Below are positions 10,031 to 22,851 of a stretch of 64,000 nt of DNA, piece after piece. The stretch covers positions 128,822,967-128,886,966 of the forward strand of contig NC_068939.1 of NCBI RefSeq assembly GCF_016801865.2, written 5' to 3'. Within the stretch, counting starts at the first letter, position 1. Each line of letters begins with the position of its first letter. The notes beneath the pieces are model-generated. The model made no database searches. It was not told the origin of the DNA and was given only the letters and a program-made list of their open reading frames with translations. The DNA is from Culex pipiens pallens. Taxonomy: Eukaryota; Arthropoda; Insecta; Diptera; Culicidae. The translations under genes were made by a program, and so were the position numbers.

Positions 10031-12497
10031 GATTTTGCAGTCGGCAAAAAAGTCGACAGTAGGGGAAATATGCCCATTTTAATCACTCTAAGCCGTTCGA
10101 CCAATTTTCATCACTTTTGCCGTTTCCGCCCCTGATACTATTTCTTTATCTAACAAGATTTTGCCTCCGACAGCGTATTTTTATCGTTTTCTTGCCATGA
10201 TAATCCGGGCCTCTATTTCTAGCAGCAGCTGACTCTCCGCCGGATAACGATACAGTTCCTTGGCACTCTTCGCCATTCGATCCGTCCATTGCATTGTATG
10301 GAAATGGGCAACCGGCCGGCGGCCAGCAGAGTGTCAGTTAGACATAGCGGGAGGTTCACGCGAGAATCGAGCATGGAAAAAATAAATAAAAGTAAATAAA
10401 TAAAGCTCCAAAAACATCTCACATTACACGCGCGAGCTTCTCGCGGAGAATTGAACCGCGATATCGGCGTTGTGCTACCATGTGGGAGTTGGGAAGACCT
10501 TTAGTTTTTGGGGGCGTTATTTTTGGCTTCGGTTCACTTTTTTCGAGCTGCCAATGAAAAATTCAACATGAGGCTTTCAATTGGATCAGCGAGCACAGGT
10601 GGATCGCAGAGAGAGCAAGGTGATGCGATAACCGGCAGGTGTTTGTTTTTTTTTGTGTTTTTTTACGAGTTGCAGGTGAATCCTCACGATTGCATGAGTA
10701 CTGTCGGAGTGGTGTTGATGACGTTGAGCGGGATTAGCTGCTTGGTAAGGTTGTAATCTTGGAGAAGGTTGAATAAATATAGAATTCTTTTTATAGACAA
10801 GTAAGACTTCAAGAAACGAGCAAGAAACAGTCACGAGGTGTAACTTACTGGAAAGGCTGCCAGAAATAGAGTTCTATAACTAGTCGTAAGAGTTTCCAAT
10901 GGCCGAGGCCAAAGTTAAATTTACCTTTTGTAAAATTGATACACATATTTTGTAGTTACTGAACAGACAACTATCTGGCTTTTCACCAACCTGATGATGA
11001 TTTGCATGCTTACCTGTAAATAGAAAGAAATGGAAAAATATTAGTATCCAAATTCATACATAACTTAGAATCGAGGCAAATAGAGTGTGTGACAAAATGA
11101 TAAAAATATGATAAATTTCTCAGATACGACAACAAAAAATTTCAAGCAAAAAATATCTCCTCAATACAAAGTAATCGTGATTATCATAACATTCACTTTC
11201 AACTACCCAACTATCTAATTCAATCGAAACAACGCCCGCTCCTCCCCAAAACATCACTTCCAATCGCTGCTTGTATTACTGAACCACCCTCTCCTCACCC
11301 AGCACTACACACTACACTAATTGCCCACTTTCGCTAATCTACGCCACTTCACCACCCTCCGCCCCATTCGATGTCGATGGCATAACTCAATCAATCAGCA
11401 TAACATTCCTCCTCGCTCGCTGCTAAGTTGTGTCAGTGTGTGTGTTGTAACAATTTCATAAATTCGCCAATTATTATCGCCAAATCTCCACTCACTTTCC
11501 GCTGAAGGATAAAGTGGTTGATGGTGGCCTCAAAATTTGGCCAAAATACTCGAGGAAAATCCCCTTTGAGAGAGATCGTTGATGTCGTTGATACCCCCCT
11601 CGGAAGAGAAGATAAAAATAACAGCAAACCGTAATGTAATTACCATCAATCACATTGGCCGACGTCCTCACCTGAGAAAAAAGTACAATTTGATCAATTT
11701 CACGCATCAGAGAATTTTAACTTTTTAAAAAATTTACCGGTTTCTTAATTTGAATAATTTTAAGAAAAAAAAATTAATTAAATTAAATAAATACAATTTT
11801 ATTAATTTATTCTCTCTGTGCACAGTAGCGCCGACAGTGTCGAGTGATACCACCCACAGCTCAACCAACTCCCCAATTCCCCCTCAATTTGTGCGAAACA
11901 GCAAACGAAGAAAAGAAGTGCTTGTACTTGCCTTCCACGGCCACCCACCCACTACCAGCATCACCATCATGCCAGAGAGCACTATAAAATCAAAACAAGC
12001 AAGCAAAAAAAAAAAAAATCGCAGAAGAATCGCCCCAAAGAGGCTGTCCGGCAATAAAACAAGACAAGAGAAAAAAAGAGAAACTCACTGTTTTTTTTTC
12101 TCTGCTTGCGAGTGGTAATGTTTTCAATTGGCGAGAGCCATTTTCAAGGTGAATTGTAAAAATTTACATTTTCTTGGCACGATTTGTCGCGATTGTTGAT
12201 CGTTTTTTTAGATTTATCCAACTGAATTTATTTTTTTGAATTGAGCTTGTTTTTTTTTTAAATTTAAATTTATTTTATGTTTTTCTAAGCTAAACAGGGG
12301 AAATCTACCCATTCTAAGCCTAATAAGCGGTCGTGTTTGAATGATGCTCGATAATCTGGAGTATCTCTTGAAATTTACTAAAACCAAGTGCACCAACGAG
12401 TAGAGCAACTTTTTGTGAACATTTATGTTTATTTTCACTTTTATTAAAAGTTATGCTATTCCTTTTACAAGCATTAAAACAAAATATTTCCCAAATG
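10031..12497. other. Intergenic or intronic, no gene recognised
   Basis: No supported exon. The stretch 10200-10500 is GC-richer and contains, on the minus strand, a GGTTCAATTC that resembles a Pol III B box preceded by GGTAGCACAACGCC, perhaps a SINE remnant. The 11200-11400 portion is C/A-rich simple sequence. Reading frames up to 122 codons are low-complexity Lys/Asn runs. Confidence 0.4.
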
Positions 12498-14502
12498 CAC
12501 GGGTCCCCCACAGACCGTTATTATAAATAAAAAAATTCCACCCAAACCAATGATTGGACATGGTTCCTGGGACCATTCTGCACCACTGGGCCGAGTTTCA
12601 AAATATTTGCCGGCAGAAATTTCGAATACGGTCAGTTTTAGTGTTTCGAGTAGAAATTAAGGGGAAATCACATGTAAAATGCGTAGGAAAAGATCAGAGT
12701 TTCAATGTTTTAATTCCAAAACATTACTGGTCATGGTTTTAAATTGTATTAACATGTAGCAGAATGATATAAAAACGATTTACAGCACTGACTTAGCCGG
12801 ATTAAGCCGAAGTAAAGTGACTTAAGTATATTATTTACAAGTTTATGCCTTAATATTAAAAAAAACTCCTACATCAAGTGATTTTAAGTCAAGGAAAACT
12901 AGATTGCACAATAATAACTTAAAATGGGGTGACTTTGAGCCAAGGGGTGACATTTTACCAATAAATGCATTAAGATTGCTTTGTTAAGCTTGAATTTTAT
13001 GTTAATTTATTTATTTGTAGACGGATTAATTTGGTCTATTTATGTTCCCACAAAGCAATTTCATGATATTGTTACGCAAATCTGCTTATTCTGTTTGAAT
13101 AAAGCCTGTTGATTTAAAAATTAAATTAATTAAAATAAATTTAAAATCTCTTGGAATCCTCCAAATTTGAAAATAATGCTCACATTTTTCAGTTCTGAAT
13201 CAATTTCTTCTGAAATCAAATAAAACAATCAAAATATTAGGGAAACAAATTTTTTGACGTGGCAAGTTTGTGACATAGCAATTAGAATAAACTTGTTCTT
13301 TTTTGTTTTAAATCGTTTACAAATTTCAAACTTACGAATGAAATGAGGAGACAACTCCAGCTATCATTTAGCTCATATATTTTTGTTGTCCTGAGTAATG
13401 ATTATACTTAGCAAAAGTTGAATGGCACAACTTCCCACAGAATTAATATTTCAAACCAACATTGCAGTTATCGTCATAAAATAAAAAATAAATAAAATAA
13501 AATAACTTTTCGTAATTGGATAAAATAATGTTGATACACTCATAGTTAGGATTCAATAAAACATATTATTGATCATCAAGAACGTTCACTAATAAAACAA
13601 AACAAATCCTACTTCTGGCCAATGTGAAAACACAATCAATCTTTTAACAAGCTTGGCATATCTTATGAAAACATGAAAATAGTACAGTTAAATATCAAAT
13701 CAAATCAAATTGTTCGCTCTACAACATTACCAGCCAAACTGGGGTGAGAGGCAACCACGTTTAACACTCTAACACCGAACCCGATATAGTCAAGTATGTA
13801 CATGTAATGTAAGTTTTCAATGTGACTTGTGTCCTAAAACTCTTGTCGGGGTCAAACGGTAAGGCTTATGAAACTAAAGCTTTATCTATTTTATCTATTT
13901 TTTTAGTGTTTCGTACTTATTGAACTTTTTATGGCAGAGGACATAATCTAAAAACAATATTTGCAACGATTATACTTTGCAATTCAAGCTTATCGAGCTT
14001 GGTGTTAAGCTATCTGGCTATTATAAAATCGTAAAATTTGGTACAATGTCACCCCTTGGCTCAAAGTCACCCCATTTTAAGTTATTTTTGTGCTATCTAG
14101 TTATCCTTGACTTTAAATTCCTTGATGTAGGAGTTTTTTTTTAATATTAAGGTGTAAACTTGTAAATAATATACTTAAGTCACTTTACTTCGGCTTAATC
14201 CGGCTAAGTCAGTGATGTAAATCGTTATAATATCATTCTGCTACATGTTAATACAATTTAAAACCATGACCAGTAATGTTTTGGAATTAAAACATTGAAA
14301 CTCTGATCTTTTCCTACGCATTTTACATGTGATTTCCCCTTAATTTCTACTCGAAACACTAAAACTGACCGTATTCGAAATTTCTGCCGGCAAATATTTT
14401 GAAACTCGGCCCAGAGGTGCAGAATGGTCCCAGGAACCATGTCCAATCATTGGTTTGGGTGGAAATTTTTTATTTATAATAACGGTCTGTGGGGGACCCG
14501 TG
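12498..14502. mobile_element. 2.0-kb element with ~460-bp inverted termini
   Basis: The ends CACGGGTCCCCCACAGACCG and its complement extend inward about 460 bp per arm (12498-12960 against 14040-14502), with about 95% similarity by eye. A 5-bp direct repeat AAATG flanks it (12493-12497 and 14503-14507). The interior 12961-14040 is AT-rich without coding capacity, and includes a worn SINE fragment at 13700-13790. The superfamily is not assigned. Confidence 0.75.
13700..13790 (-). repeat. Degraded copy of the tRNA-like SINE
   Basis: TTCGCTCTACAACATTACC and GGGTGAGAGGCAACCACG match the 3' tail and anticodon-arm region of the SINE at 39967-40251, with the middle deleted. Confidence 0.55.
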
Positions 14503-14514
14503 AAATGTATTCTA

Positions 14515-14733
14515 CGAAACGAAACTATTGGCACTACGCCCCCCGGGGCATGGCCTTCCTCTAACGTGGGATTTCTGCTCCAGCGCCTCTGACGAGACAG
14601 GAGAAACCGGGACCGACGTTTTACTTCACCATCCGATAGAAGCTCAGTGGATAAGGCGGGAATCGAACCCGCGTCTCATAGCATCATCGGGATCGGCAGC
14701 CGAAGCCGCTACCCCTGCGCCACGAGACCCACG
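14515..14733 (-). mobile_element. tRNA-derived SINE with 10-bp target duplication
   Basis: On the minus strand the head reads GTCTCGTGGCGCAGGGGTAG (A box) and then GCGGGTTCGATTCCCGCC (B box), like a tRNA with a disturbed anticodon arm. The direct repeat ATGTATTCTA flanks it at 14505-14514 and 14734-14743. It sits immediately beside the 12498-14502 element. Confidence 0.85.
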
Positions 14734-14743
14734 ATGTATTCTA

Positions 14744-15592
14744 ATCAGACGCGAATGCATTGGGCCACAACCATTTTTCTATTTTCAGCTTAGTTCTTCT
14801 TTGAGGTCTGTGAAAAGTGGCATTTATTGGGAAAATTTCCTGGCATCACTGGCTCACTCCAACAGGTGCTGCTGGTGGTGTTGGCGGTCACCCTTTGTTC
14901 TTTATTTGCCTTCCCTTTTCGCTCGTTTTTCTTCAGCTTTCGATTGGAATGGGTCGTCAAAAGTCAAACGTCAAAAGACTTGGCGCGTTTGTTTTTTTTT
15001 TATGGCGCTTGGTAATTATTTACATGTTTCGGGATTATTTTTCAAGTGAGTGACTAACTAATGTGCAAAAGAACATGTTGCCGGTAGTTGGAAGCAATTT
15101 TATATCTTAAGCGCTTTGAAATCGTTAGCGCAAGTGAAAAGATATTGATGGCGACTTTCGTTAAGCAGTTAACCTCTCATCTTGCGTGTGGATGTGTGTG
15201 CCACCAAAATGATGAGAAATGGTCTCGCAAAATAGAAATTATGATCAAAAGTGCATTAAATTTGATTAATTTGGCCAGTGCTGTTGCTGGTAAGTTTATA
15301 GCCTGAATAGTATTTTTGGAGCTTTAATCGAGCATCAAACTCTCCCTATGACGAAGATAGGTGTTTGATTAGAAAGGGTATATTTCCCCTAGTTTTTATT
15401 TTTTACATTAAAGATATGCTGCTATAAAAAAAATACAAAATATCAATGAATTCATGAAAAAATCCTAAGCTTTTACATTTTTATTGATCTGTCTCAAAAT
15501 TCAGATTTTTTGCAAGATCATCAAGTTTTTATTTGAATTTTAAATGCATAAATACATTTCATAGCATGTAATCTGTATAGTTTCCAATCGAC
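14744..15592. other. Unassigned spacer
   Basis: No exon, RNA gene or repeat family was recognised. Several overlapping reading frames of 60-80 codons have no motif, and the sequence grades into AT-rich DNA after 15300. Confidence 0.3.
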
Positions 15593-15596
15593 TTAA

Positions 15597-16980
15597 GAGG
15601 CAGTATTTGTAGATTCTGCTCGGTTTGTTCTAGAGGTCGTATCGAGGTGCTCCGATTTGGATGAAACTTTCAGGGTTTGTTTGTCTATACATGAGATGAA
15701 CTCATGCCAAATATGAGCCCTCTACGACAAAGGGAAGTGGGGTAAAACGGGCATTGAAGTTTGAGGTCCAAAAAACATGAAAAATCTTAAAATTGCTCGC
15801 ATTTCCGTAAAACTTCATCAATTCCAACTCTCTTAGATGCATTCGAATGGTCTTTTTAAGCCCTTCAAAATGTGCTATAGACATCCAGGATTGGTTTTAC
15901 TTTTTCTCATAGCTTTTGCAAATTACTGTTAAAAATGGATTTTTTTAAAACCTTAATAACTTTTCCCAACAGCCTCCAACACCCATACTCCCATAGGTCA
16001 AAAGTTAGGGAATTTCATGGACTATAAGCCTACGGAAATAACTTTTTGGCCAATCGCAGTTTTTCTCATAATTTGACGATTTTTCTAGAACAAACATTTT
16101 ACAACGTTAGTTTTTGCCCTGTAGACCGAGAAGACGGCACTTTTTGGTCTCAATTTTGTCATATTCGGAATCCTCGGACAATTTCACGTAATTTAGAAGT
16201 ATTGGAGTTGTAATATTTCTTTAAAAAATAATTAAATAAAACATTTTTGAAAAAAGAAAAAGATCTTATTAACCCTATGACCAATACGTCAAATGCTGTA
16301 TCAAGTAGGCGAAAACCTGTTTTACCCCCAATCCAACAAATTGTTAAAAAATATTTTAATTCATTCTAAACGGCAATTTTTCCAATCAAATTTACAACTC
16401 CAATACTTCTAACTTACGTGAAATTGTCCGAGGATTCCGAATATGACAAAATTGAGACCAAAAAATGCCGCTATGGCGGCCTACAGGGCAAAAACTAACG
16501 TTGTAAAATGTTTGTTCTAGAAAAATCGTCAAACTATGAGAAAAACTGCGATTGGCCAAAAAGTTATTTCCGTAGGCTTATAGTCCATGAAATTCCCTAA
16601 CTTTTGACCTATGGGAGTATGGGTGTTGGAGGCTGTTGGGAAAAGTTATTAAGGTTTTAAAAAAATCCATTTTTAACAGTAATTTGCAAAAGCTATGAGA
16701 AAAAGTAAAACCAATCCTGGATGTCTATAGCACATTTTGAAGGGCTTAAAAAGACCATTCGAATGCATCTAAGAGAGTTGGAATTGATGAAGTTTTACGG
16801 AAATGCGAGCAGTTTTTTGGACCTCAAACTTCAATGCCCGTTTTACCCCACTTCCCTTTGTCGTAGAGGGCTCATATTTGGCATGAGTTCATCTCATGTA
16901 TAGACAAACAAACCCTGAAAGTTTCATCCAAATCGGAGCACCTCGATACGACCTGTTTCACATCGGTGAAAAACTCGCTC
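15597..16980. mobile_element. TTAA-flanked foldback element, copy 1
   Basis: TTAA lies at both sides (15593-15596 and 16981-16984). The outer ends are GAGGCAG and GAGCGAG (complement) with unlike 30-bp subterminal blocks. Inside is a long inverted repeat beginning AGGTCGTATCGAGGTGCTCC (15634 inward, matched by 16953 inward), about 600 bp per arm. The TTAA target suggests piggyBac-type mobilisation, an inference from target site only. No coding. Confidence 0.75.
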
Positions 16981-16984
16981 TTAA

Positions 16985-18047
16985 TAAGTTTTTTAATATA
17001 CATTTCAGTTTTAGTCACAATATTTATTTTGCCACTCATTTTCTGGGGAAATTTTGGATTTTGGAGGGGGAACTGGAAATATAACATAAAAAAATCAAAT
17101 TCACTAACAATCGAAATACCGTTCGATATCTTTTGGAAGTGTTCCGGATTGTGCTTCTCTCTTTAAAAAAAACGAAATTCAATAATTAAATAATCACTTA
17201 CACATCATCGCACAAATGATTAGGTTGCCAGATCTTTAACTTTTATCAATATTCTAATTTTCCAATCAACGATTTAAATTAAGAATATTCTTAAAGTTAT
17301 TTTACTCAAAATTTACAGCGTAACATCAAGTAAAATTGTATAAATATCAAGTAGCATTATTTGATGACACGGCTGCACGATTTTAATATTTCATAATTCA
17401 TCCCGATATTCTTTCAAAACTCTATCAAACGATGCACAACAAAATGATCAAAAAAAAAAAAAAATTTAACTTACAATACTCGACATGGAAACTTAAATTA
17501 ATGCCGACATACCGTAAACCATTGCAATGCATTGGGAGAAATTGACAAGATGATTTTGTTTTTCCAAAATATTGGATTTATATGAAAACATGTTCTGAGA
17601 TAGTTTACACAATATCACAATGGTCGCACCATGCACTTAAAAAAAAGTTTTTTCAATCAGCTTTTTCGTTTTGAGTTATTTGCTAATTGTTTTAAAAGTT
17701 CTAAAAGTGAATTACTGCAAATTGTTTTTTTTTCGTACAGAGCCACATAATATAATGTTTATTTGGAAAATAAAATCCAAGATTTTATAGCAAAAGTGTC
17801 CAAATCTATATCATTTTATGTTCTTTTAACAGAATTAAAAGCGTAAAAAAAAATCAGATTTACAATGATTTTTTTTCTACTGAAAATTCTTTTTTGAATA
17901 TTTTTCTGGATTCTGTATCAAAAACACTTAACTTTTCATTTAGAACTAATTTTCAATGCTTTTGTGAAAACTTGTCTCAGAAACCGAAAGTGTAGTCTGT
18001 TTTCCGATTTGAACTCGTTTTTACAGAAAAGAACATGACTCATTCGG
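16985..18047. other. AT-rich spacer
   Basis: No exon or repeat structure was recognised; poly-A and poly-T runs dominate. Confidence 0.3.
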
Positions 18048-18312
18048 AAAAAACGGAATCGACGTAACACCTTATTATGTGGCCCTCTTAAACCTTGCGG
18101 TTTCGTCAACGGATCAACAGGCGTGTATCGTTCTTTTTGCGACAAGACTCAGCCTCCCGGGTCTCCTAAGTGTGAAGGTATGGCACGGGGAGAGGGCACC
18201 GAAAACCTATATTTACACTAAGAATTTATTTGCGTCCGCCTCGGGATTCGAACCGGCGACCTCTGGATTGTGAGTCCAGTGCGCAGTCCGATTGATCCAC
18301 ACAGGCAGACGG
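18048..18312 (-). mobile_element. tRNA-Val-like SINE, copy 1
   Basis: On the minus strand it has CCTGTGTGGATCAATCGG (A-box region), an anticodon arm CTGGACTCACAATCCAG with anticodon CAC, and CCGGTTCGAATCC (B box). A shared body follows, including TAAGTGTGAAGGTATGG and the tail GTGTTACGTCGATTCCG. The imperfect 8-bp repeat TCATTCGG/TCATTCAG flanks it. Same family as 23621-23882. Confidence 0.85.
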
Positions 18313-18433
18313 TCATTCAGATTGTTGAATTAATCATGTTCAAACACAGCTTCGTTATTCTAGTTAATAAACTATCAAAACGTTTCAAAACACGTCTCTA
18401 AAAAGTTTAAAATAATTCCAAGCCATTCTGTTA

Positions 18434-18668
18434 CACAGAAAAAAAGTTGAATTTTGGATTGTTGAAAATTTTTGGAAAATTTGGTAGATTGAATATTACT
18501 TCTTTTTTTGAGTAATATTACATTAAAAAATGTGTAAAAATGTAAACCTGGTGAATATTCATCAAAAATTGATAAAAATTCATAATTTTTTGGGGTAAAA
18601 TTAATCATTTTTTTGCCACAAAATCTGTCACCAATTCGTGATGAATATTACCATCATTTTTTTCTGTT
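18434..18668 (+). mobile_element. CACAG-TIR MITE, copy A
   Basis: A ~230-bp element begins CACAGAAAAAAAGTTGAATT and ends with the complement of CACAG-type repeats (one base changed), with TA on both sides. Its interior carries GATGAATATTCATC-like palindromes. Confidence 0.85.
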
Positions 18669-18823
18669 TAGTTTTTAATGCGAATTTTTCATTTTGCAAA
18701 AAAAACAGTAACTTATCAAAGTTTCTCGGAATACGGATGTGTAGAACACAGAATTTCGTAAGTGATTTTCATGAAAAGTCTCTACAGCTGACTTCGAACA
18801 ACTATATGAATTCTGTTCAGGTA

Positions 18824-19050
18824 CACAGAAAAAAAATGATGGTAATATTCATCAGGAAATGGTGACAGATTTTGTGGCCAAAAAAATGATTAATTTTACC
18901 CCAGAAAATGATGAATTTTCATCAGTTTTTGATGAATATTCATCAGGTTCACATTTTTACACATTTTTTATGTAATATTACTTAAAAATAGAGGTAATAT
19001 TCAACCTACCAAATTTTCAATATTCCAAAATCCAACTTTTTTTTTCTGTG
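18824..19050 (-). mobile_element. CACAG-TIR MITE, copy B (inverted)
   Basis: Same family as 18434-18668 in reverse orientation, with exact CACAG/CTGTG ends and TA at 18822-18823 and 19051-19052. Confidence 0.88.
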
Positions 19051-19217
19051 TACTTATACCATGACAAAACATTGCCCGATAATCGCAATATTTTTAAATT
19101 TTCACGAAAAATAGTCCTGTTGAGGATCTTCTGAATTCAATGTTAAAAAAAGTTCTCAAACTTGGAAAGGAATTTTAATTGGAGTTTGTCGAAATGGGAA
19201 ATTTACAACGTAAGTTA

Positions 19218-19445
19218 CACAGAAAAAAAAAGTTGAATTTTGGAATGTTGAAAATTTGGTAGGTTGAATATTACCTCTTTATTTGTGTAATACTACATAA
19301 GAAATGTGTAAAAATGTGAACCTGATAAATATTCATCAAAAACTGATGAAAATTCATCATTTTCTGGGGTAAAATTTATCATTTATTTTGCCACAAAATC
19401 TGTCACCATTTCCTGATGAATATTACCATCATTTTTTTTTCTGTG
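19218..19445 (+). mobile_element. CACAG-TIR MITE, copy C
   Basis: Same family and orientation as copy A, with TA at 19216-19217 and 19446-19447. The interior differs from B at only a few positions by eye. Confidence 0.88.
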
Positions 19446-20696
19446 TAGTATCTGATCATTAAAAGGTTCAAAATGTGCATCATTTTGATCGGCAGCTGGA
19501 TATGAGCTGTAATTCTTCTGCATAACTACACCTTGCTTCATCAAAACATGTACCGACAGATGCTCCGTGTTCATATGCTGTTTTTGAGAACAATTATCCA
19601 TCCCAGATGACCAGTTTTGCATCCCGAACTCACTATCAAAAACCTGCAAGTCACACGGAAGTGGAACCAACAGCAGACCCCAAACTCTCAAGTTGTAGGT
19701 CAAGATAGCGCGTGTTGACCATCGACAACAGTTACCAATACCACCACCAAAAAGACTGACGGAGACAACCCCAGGCCAGGCACAACGTGTTATTAAGGCC
19801 ACCTCGATCCATTCTCCGTCCAAAATTGATGGCCCCTCTTCCCGTTAGGTTGGCTTCTTGTCGTCAACAGCGTAAAGTTAAGGTTCAGCCGTCCAGACAT
19901 CAACACTGCGTTCGATCAGCGGTCAGACCTGGGATAAACGTCACTGTCGGCCGCGCAAGACCGTGTCCGGGAAGGTCCAAGAGGAGGTGTCATAAAAACC
20001 ACGAAGAGGCGTTTAGTGTGACTCTTTCGCTCTCTAGGACTAGTCATCGAGCCAAGAAGATGGTGCGGTTTGGTGGTCACCTGTTCTGCGCGATTGCGAG
20101 ACTCCGTCATTAAGTTCAGCTTTGTCATCACGTGAGTCGTCGAGGTGTTGCAGGTTTTTGTTTAAGTCACTTTGGGCTGAGTATGAGTTGGGATTCAAAC
20201 GTGGAAAATCAAATAGCATAGGATATCAGAATGATTCAAGAAGTTTTGAATTTTTATTCATGAAATCGTGAACAATGAAATGTAAAATGATAAGAGAATC
20301 ATAATATCAACTCTTATTTAAGTAACGTTTTAAAATTATTTTTTAAGTAAAATCCATGGTTATATCGAGCAAACATCAAACATGATTGAAATAAACACAA
20401 ACTGTTCCATTTATTACCCCAAACAACCGTTATCAAATATTTGCTCCAATCATTACAGTATCTATTCTAACGCATGGGGGTGGATTAATGGGGACAAGAT
20501 AACGTTTGAGCGTCTCTGCAAGCAAACCCGGCTTATCTGTAGCTTTCTAACAATTGAATTCCTGCCAAGTTTGTCACACGCGAGGCGCAAGCAGCGTTGT
20601 CTGTGCTGTTTATCTTGCGAGGTCGGTCAAGTTCATTTTGTTGGGGGCTATTTTTATCTTATCAGCGGAAAAAATATATGCAATAGAATTGATAAT
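19446..20696. other. GC-richer segment, possible worn coding remnant
   Basis: The part 19480-20130 has balanced composition and reading frames of about 108-146 codons on both strands, but no domain was recognised in either. It might be a relic of a retroelement coding region. From 20140 to 20696 the sequence is unassigned. Confidence 0.3.
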
Positions 20697-21036
20697 TGTT
20701 CGGCCCGATCGTCCAGTCCCCTACGTTGTGCATTACTGCGGGGACGTCCGGAACAAGAAAACGAAACGAAACTACGACGGCGAACGAAGACACCACTGGG
20801 AGGACGGTACAATAAAATAAAACACGGCGACTTTCTTGGTCCCGATGAGACGACCAGTCTCAACGGGTGTCAAAACGCAACAGAACGTATATTTTCACAA
20901 ACATTACAAACAACATTCAAAACAATAACAAGTCAAGCAGACGTCAGTTGCCACCACTGACGTCTCTTTCGTACTCACCCCCCCGTGCGACGGGGGGTAA
21001 TAAATAATCGCCGATAATAGGGTCCGCGACCCAACA
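20697..21036 (-). repeat. LTR (3' LTR in element orientation)
   Basis: It is nearly identical to 21542-21886. Both contain a C-run/G-run palindrome (ACCCCCCCGTGCGACGGGGGG) close to the outer end that could form a terminator-like hairpin. It carries a 4-bp TAAA difference after that palindrome. Confidence 0.88.
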
Positions 21037-21541
21037 TACCGGTCCCCTAAAATGGCACATTTTACCCTCTGCTTCTTCGCACGAATTCTTGCTGTTGCTG
21101 CTCCGGTCCCCATGATGTCCTCTGCTTCGCTACCGCCATCTTCCTTTTGCGCGACAGGCATCCTTCGATGGTTTCCACCTTCAGCAGCGATGAATGGGCA
21201 GCCACTGTGTGTCCGGAAGCTGCCGGCCTTGTCTCCGGTCAATTCATCCCTGGGTCCGATTTGACCGTACGCGGGAAAGGCTCTGTGGCCCCAGACTTGA
21301 CTCGCGAGCACAAGCCTTGAACGCCGGATTACCTCAGGTCCGACACCGGGAACCAGCAGCCAGTGACCTTTCGCCATCAACACTCCAGTCCCCGTCAGGT
21401 CCTACCTAACTTCCGCGACCAAGTTCCACTCCTTACATCACAGCTGCTGCAGAGGCGCTGAAACCATCTTGCGTTACCATCGACAGCAAACAAAACAGCA
21501 AATGTTCCGGCGCAGCCCCCGCATCCTGGTCACGGCACCAA

Positions 21542-21886
21542 TGTTCGGCCCGATCGTCCAGTCCCCTACGTTGTGCATTACTTGCGGGGACGTCCGGAAC
21601 AAGAAACGAAACGAATATTACGACGGCGGACGAAGACACCACTGGGAGGACGGTACAATAAAATAAAACACGGCGACTTTCTTGGTCCCGATGAGACGAC
21701 CAGTCTCAACGGGTGTCAAAACGCAACAGAACGTATATTTTCACAAACATTACAAACAACATTCAAAACAATAACAAGTCAAGCAGACGTCAGCTGCCAC
21801 CACTGACGTCTCTTTCGTACTCACCCCCCCGTGCGACGGGGGGTAATCGCCGATAATAGGCCGATAATAGGGTCCGCGACCCAACA
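21542..21886 (-). repeat. LTR (5' LTR in element orientation)
   Basis: Partner of 20697-21036. Differences are few: a duplicated GCCGATAATAG segment and scattered substitutions, so the insertion is fairly recent. Confidence 0.88.
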
Positions 21887-21891
21887 ATAAT

Positions 21892-22851
21892 ATTGATGAC
21901 GGGTTGGGTCGATTTTTAAGTGTGTGTCAATTTATTTTTTATTAAAACGAAAATTGTCGATATTTTTACTTAAAATTTTGTGCTTATTTTCATACAAATC
22001 GATGAAGTCCATGCAAAACAACAGTGCTGAATAGTACTTTTCAGCATCCATTTGAGTGTTGAGTGCTAATTTCAAGCTTAATTTCCGAAATTTGGAAACA
22101 AAACGTATCGCAAAATGCTTCTAGATTTTTTTTTTGCTAAATATCAATGAATGTATGAAAATATTTTTTGCAACTCCATTGCACAGTGGTCCAGATCGCA
22201 AAATAAAGTGGAAAATGGATTTTCCGAAAAATGGTGAAGCTTTGGTGTCTTCAGAAGAGTTGTTGCAAATGAAAAGATGGGTGATTTTGATAATCTTTTC
22301 AGGAATATTTTGGGGAATTTTCTCCCTTTTAAAAACTTGTTGGGCTTGCCAATCTAAGCAACTTTGTCGAAAACACCAACATTTCGTAATCTACGCCTTC
22401 CACGACCAAATCAAAAGCAAGCATCTGAGCAAACCTTCAAAAATCAGTTTTTTAACGAGGCAATTCAAGGTTAAGTTTTAGAGAAAAGTGATGTTCGGGC
22501 ACTTTTATAGATCTAAAAAACAAACATTTTTTTTTTGGCAAGCCAATTTGGACTTAAGATTCAAAAGTTACAGCAATTTTAAAATAAAAAAAATATGCAA
22601 ATATTAAATATCTCGAAAAGTCGCAAGCCAAACTTGGAGCGCCAGCTTGTCTTTGAAAGGGGAGATTCAGCACTACAAACGCTGAAAAAATCCATATGGG
22701 ACCACCCTAACGAAATACGAAAATTGTTCAAATATATGTTATTCCATGTAATTTTCCCCGCTGAATCTGAATCTGTCCTCAGAATCAAGCAAAAGTATCA
22801 AAAAAAAAAAAGATTTTTTGGTAAAATTTTGGTTAAATGTCAATTTTACAT
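21892..22851. other. Unassigned spacer
   Basis: No exon was recognised. The sequence 22590-22830 has GACCACCCTAACG and poly-A runs common in dispersed repeats, without visible termini. Confidence 0.3.

Larger units (their letters stand above)
20697..21886 (-). mobile_element. Compact LTR retroelement (BEL/Pao-like, internally deleted)
   Basis: Direct repeats of 340 and 345 bp (20697-21036 and 21542-21886) start TGTT and end AACA. The 5-bp duplication ATAAT flanks the unit (20692-20696 and 21887-21891). On the minus strand, TTGGTGCCGTGACC follows the 5' LTR as a primer-binding-like site, and TTTTAGGGGACCGGTA precedes the 3' LTR as a weak polypurine tract. Only about 505 bp lies between the LTRs, too little for gag-pol. 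The BEL/Pao assignment is an inference from the leader and 5-bp target. Confidence 0.85.

Noticed and set aside
18240..18312. A real tRNA-Val gene
   Set aside because: The same head plus identical body recurs at 23621-23882 with target duplications, so it is a SINE.
20382..20960. 192-codon plus-strand frame
   Set aside because: It crosses the LTR boundary at 20697 and shares its end with a frame in the second LTR.
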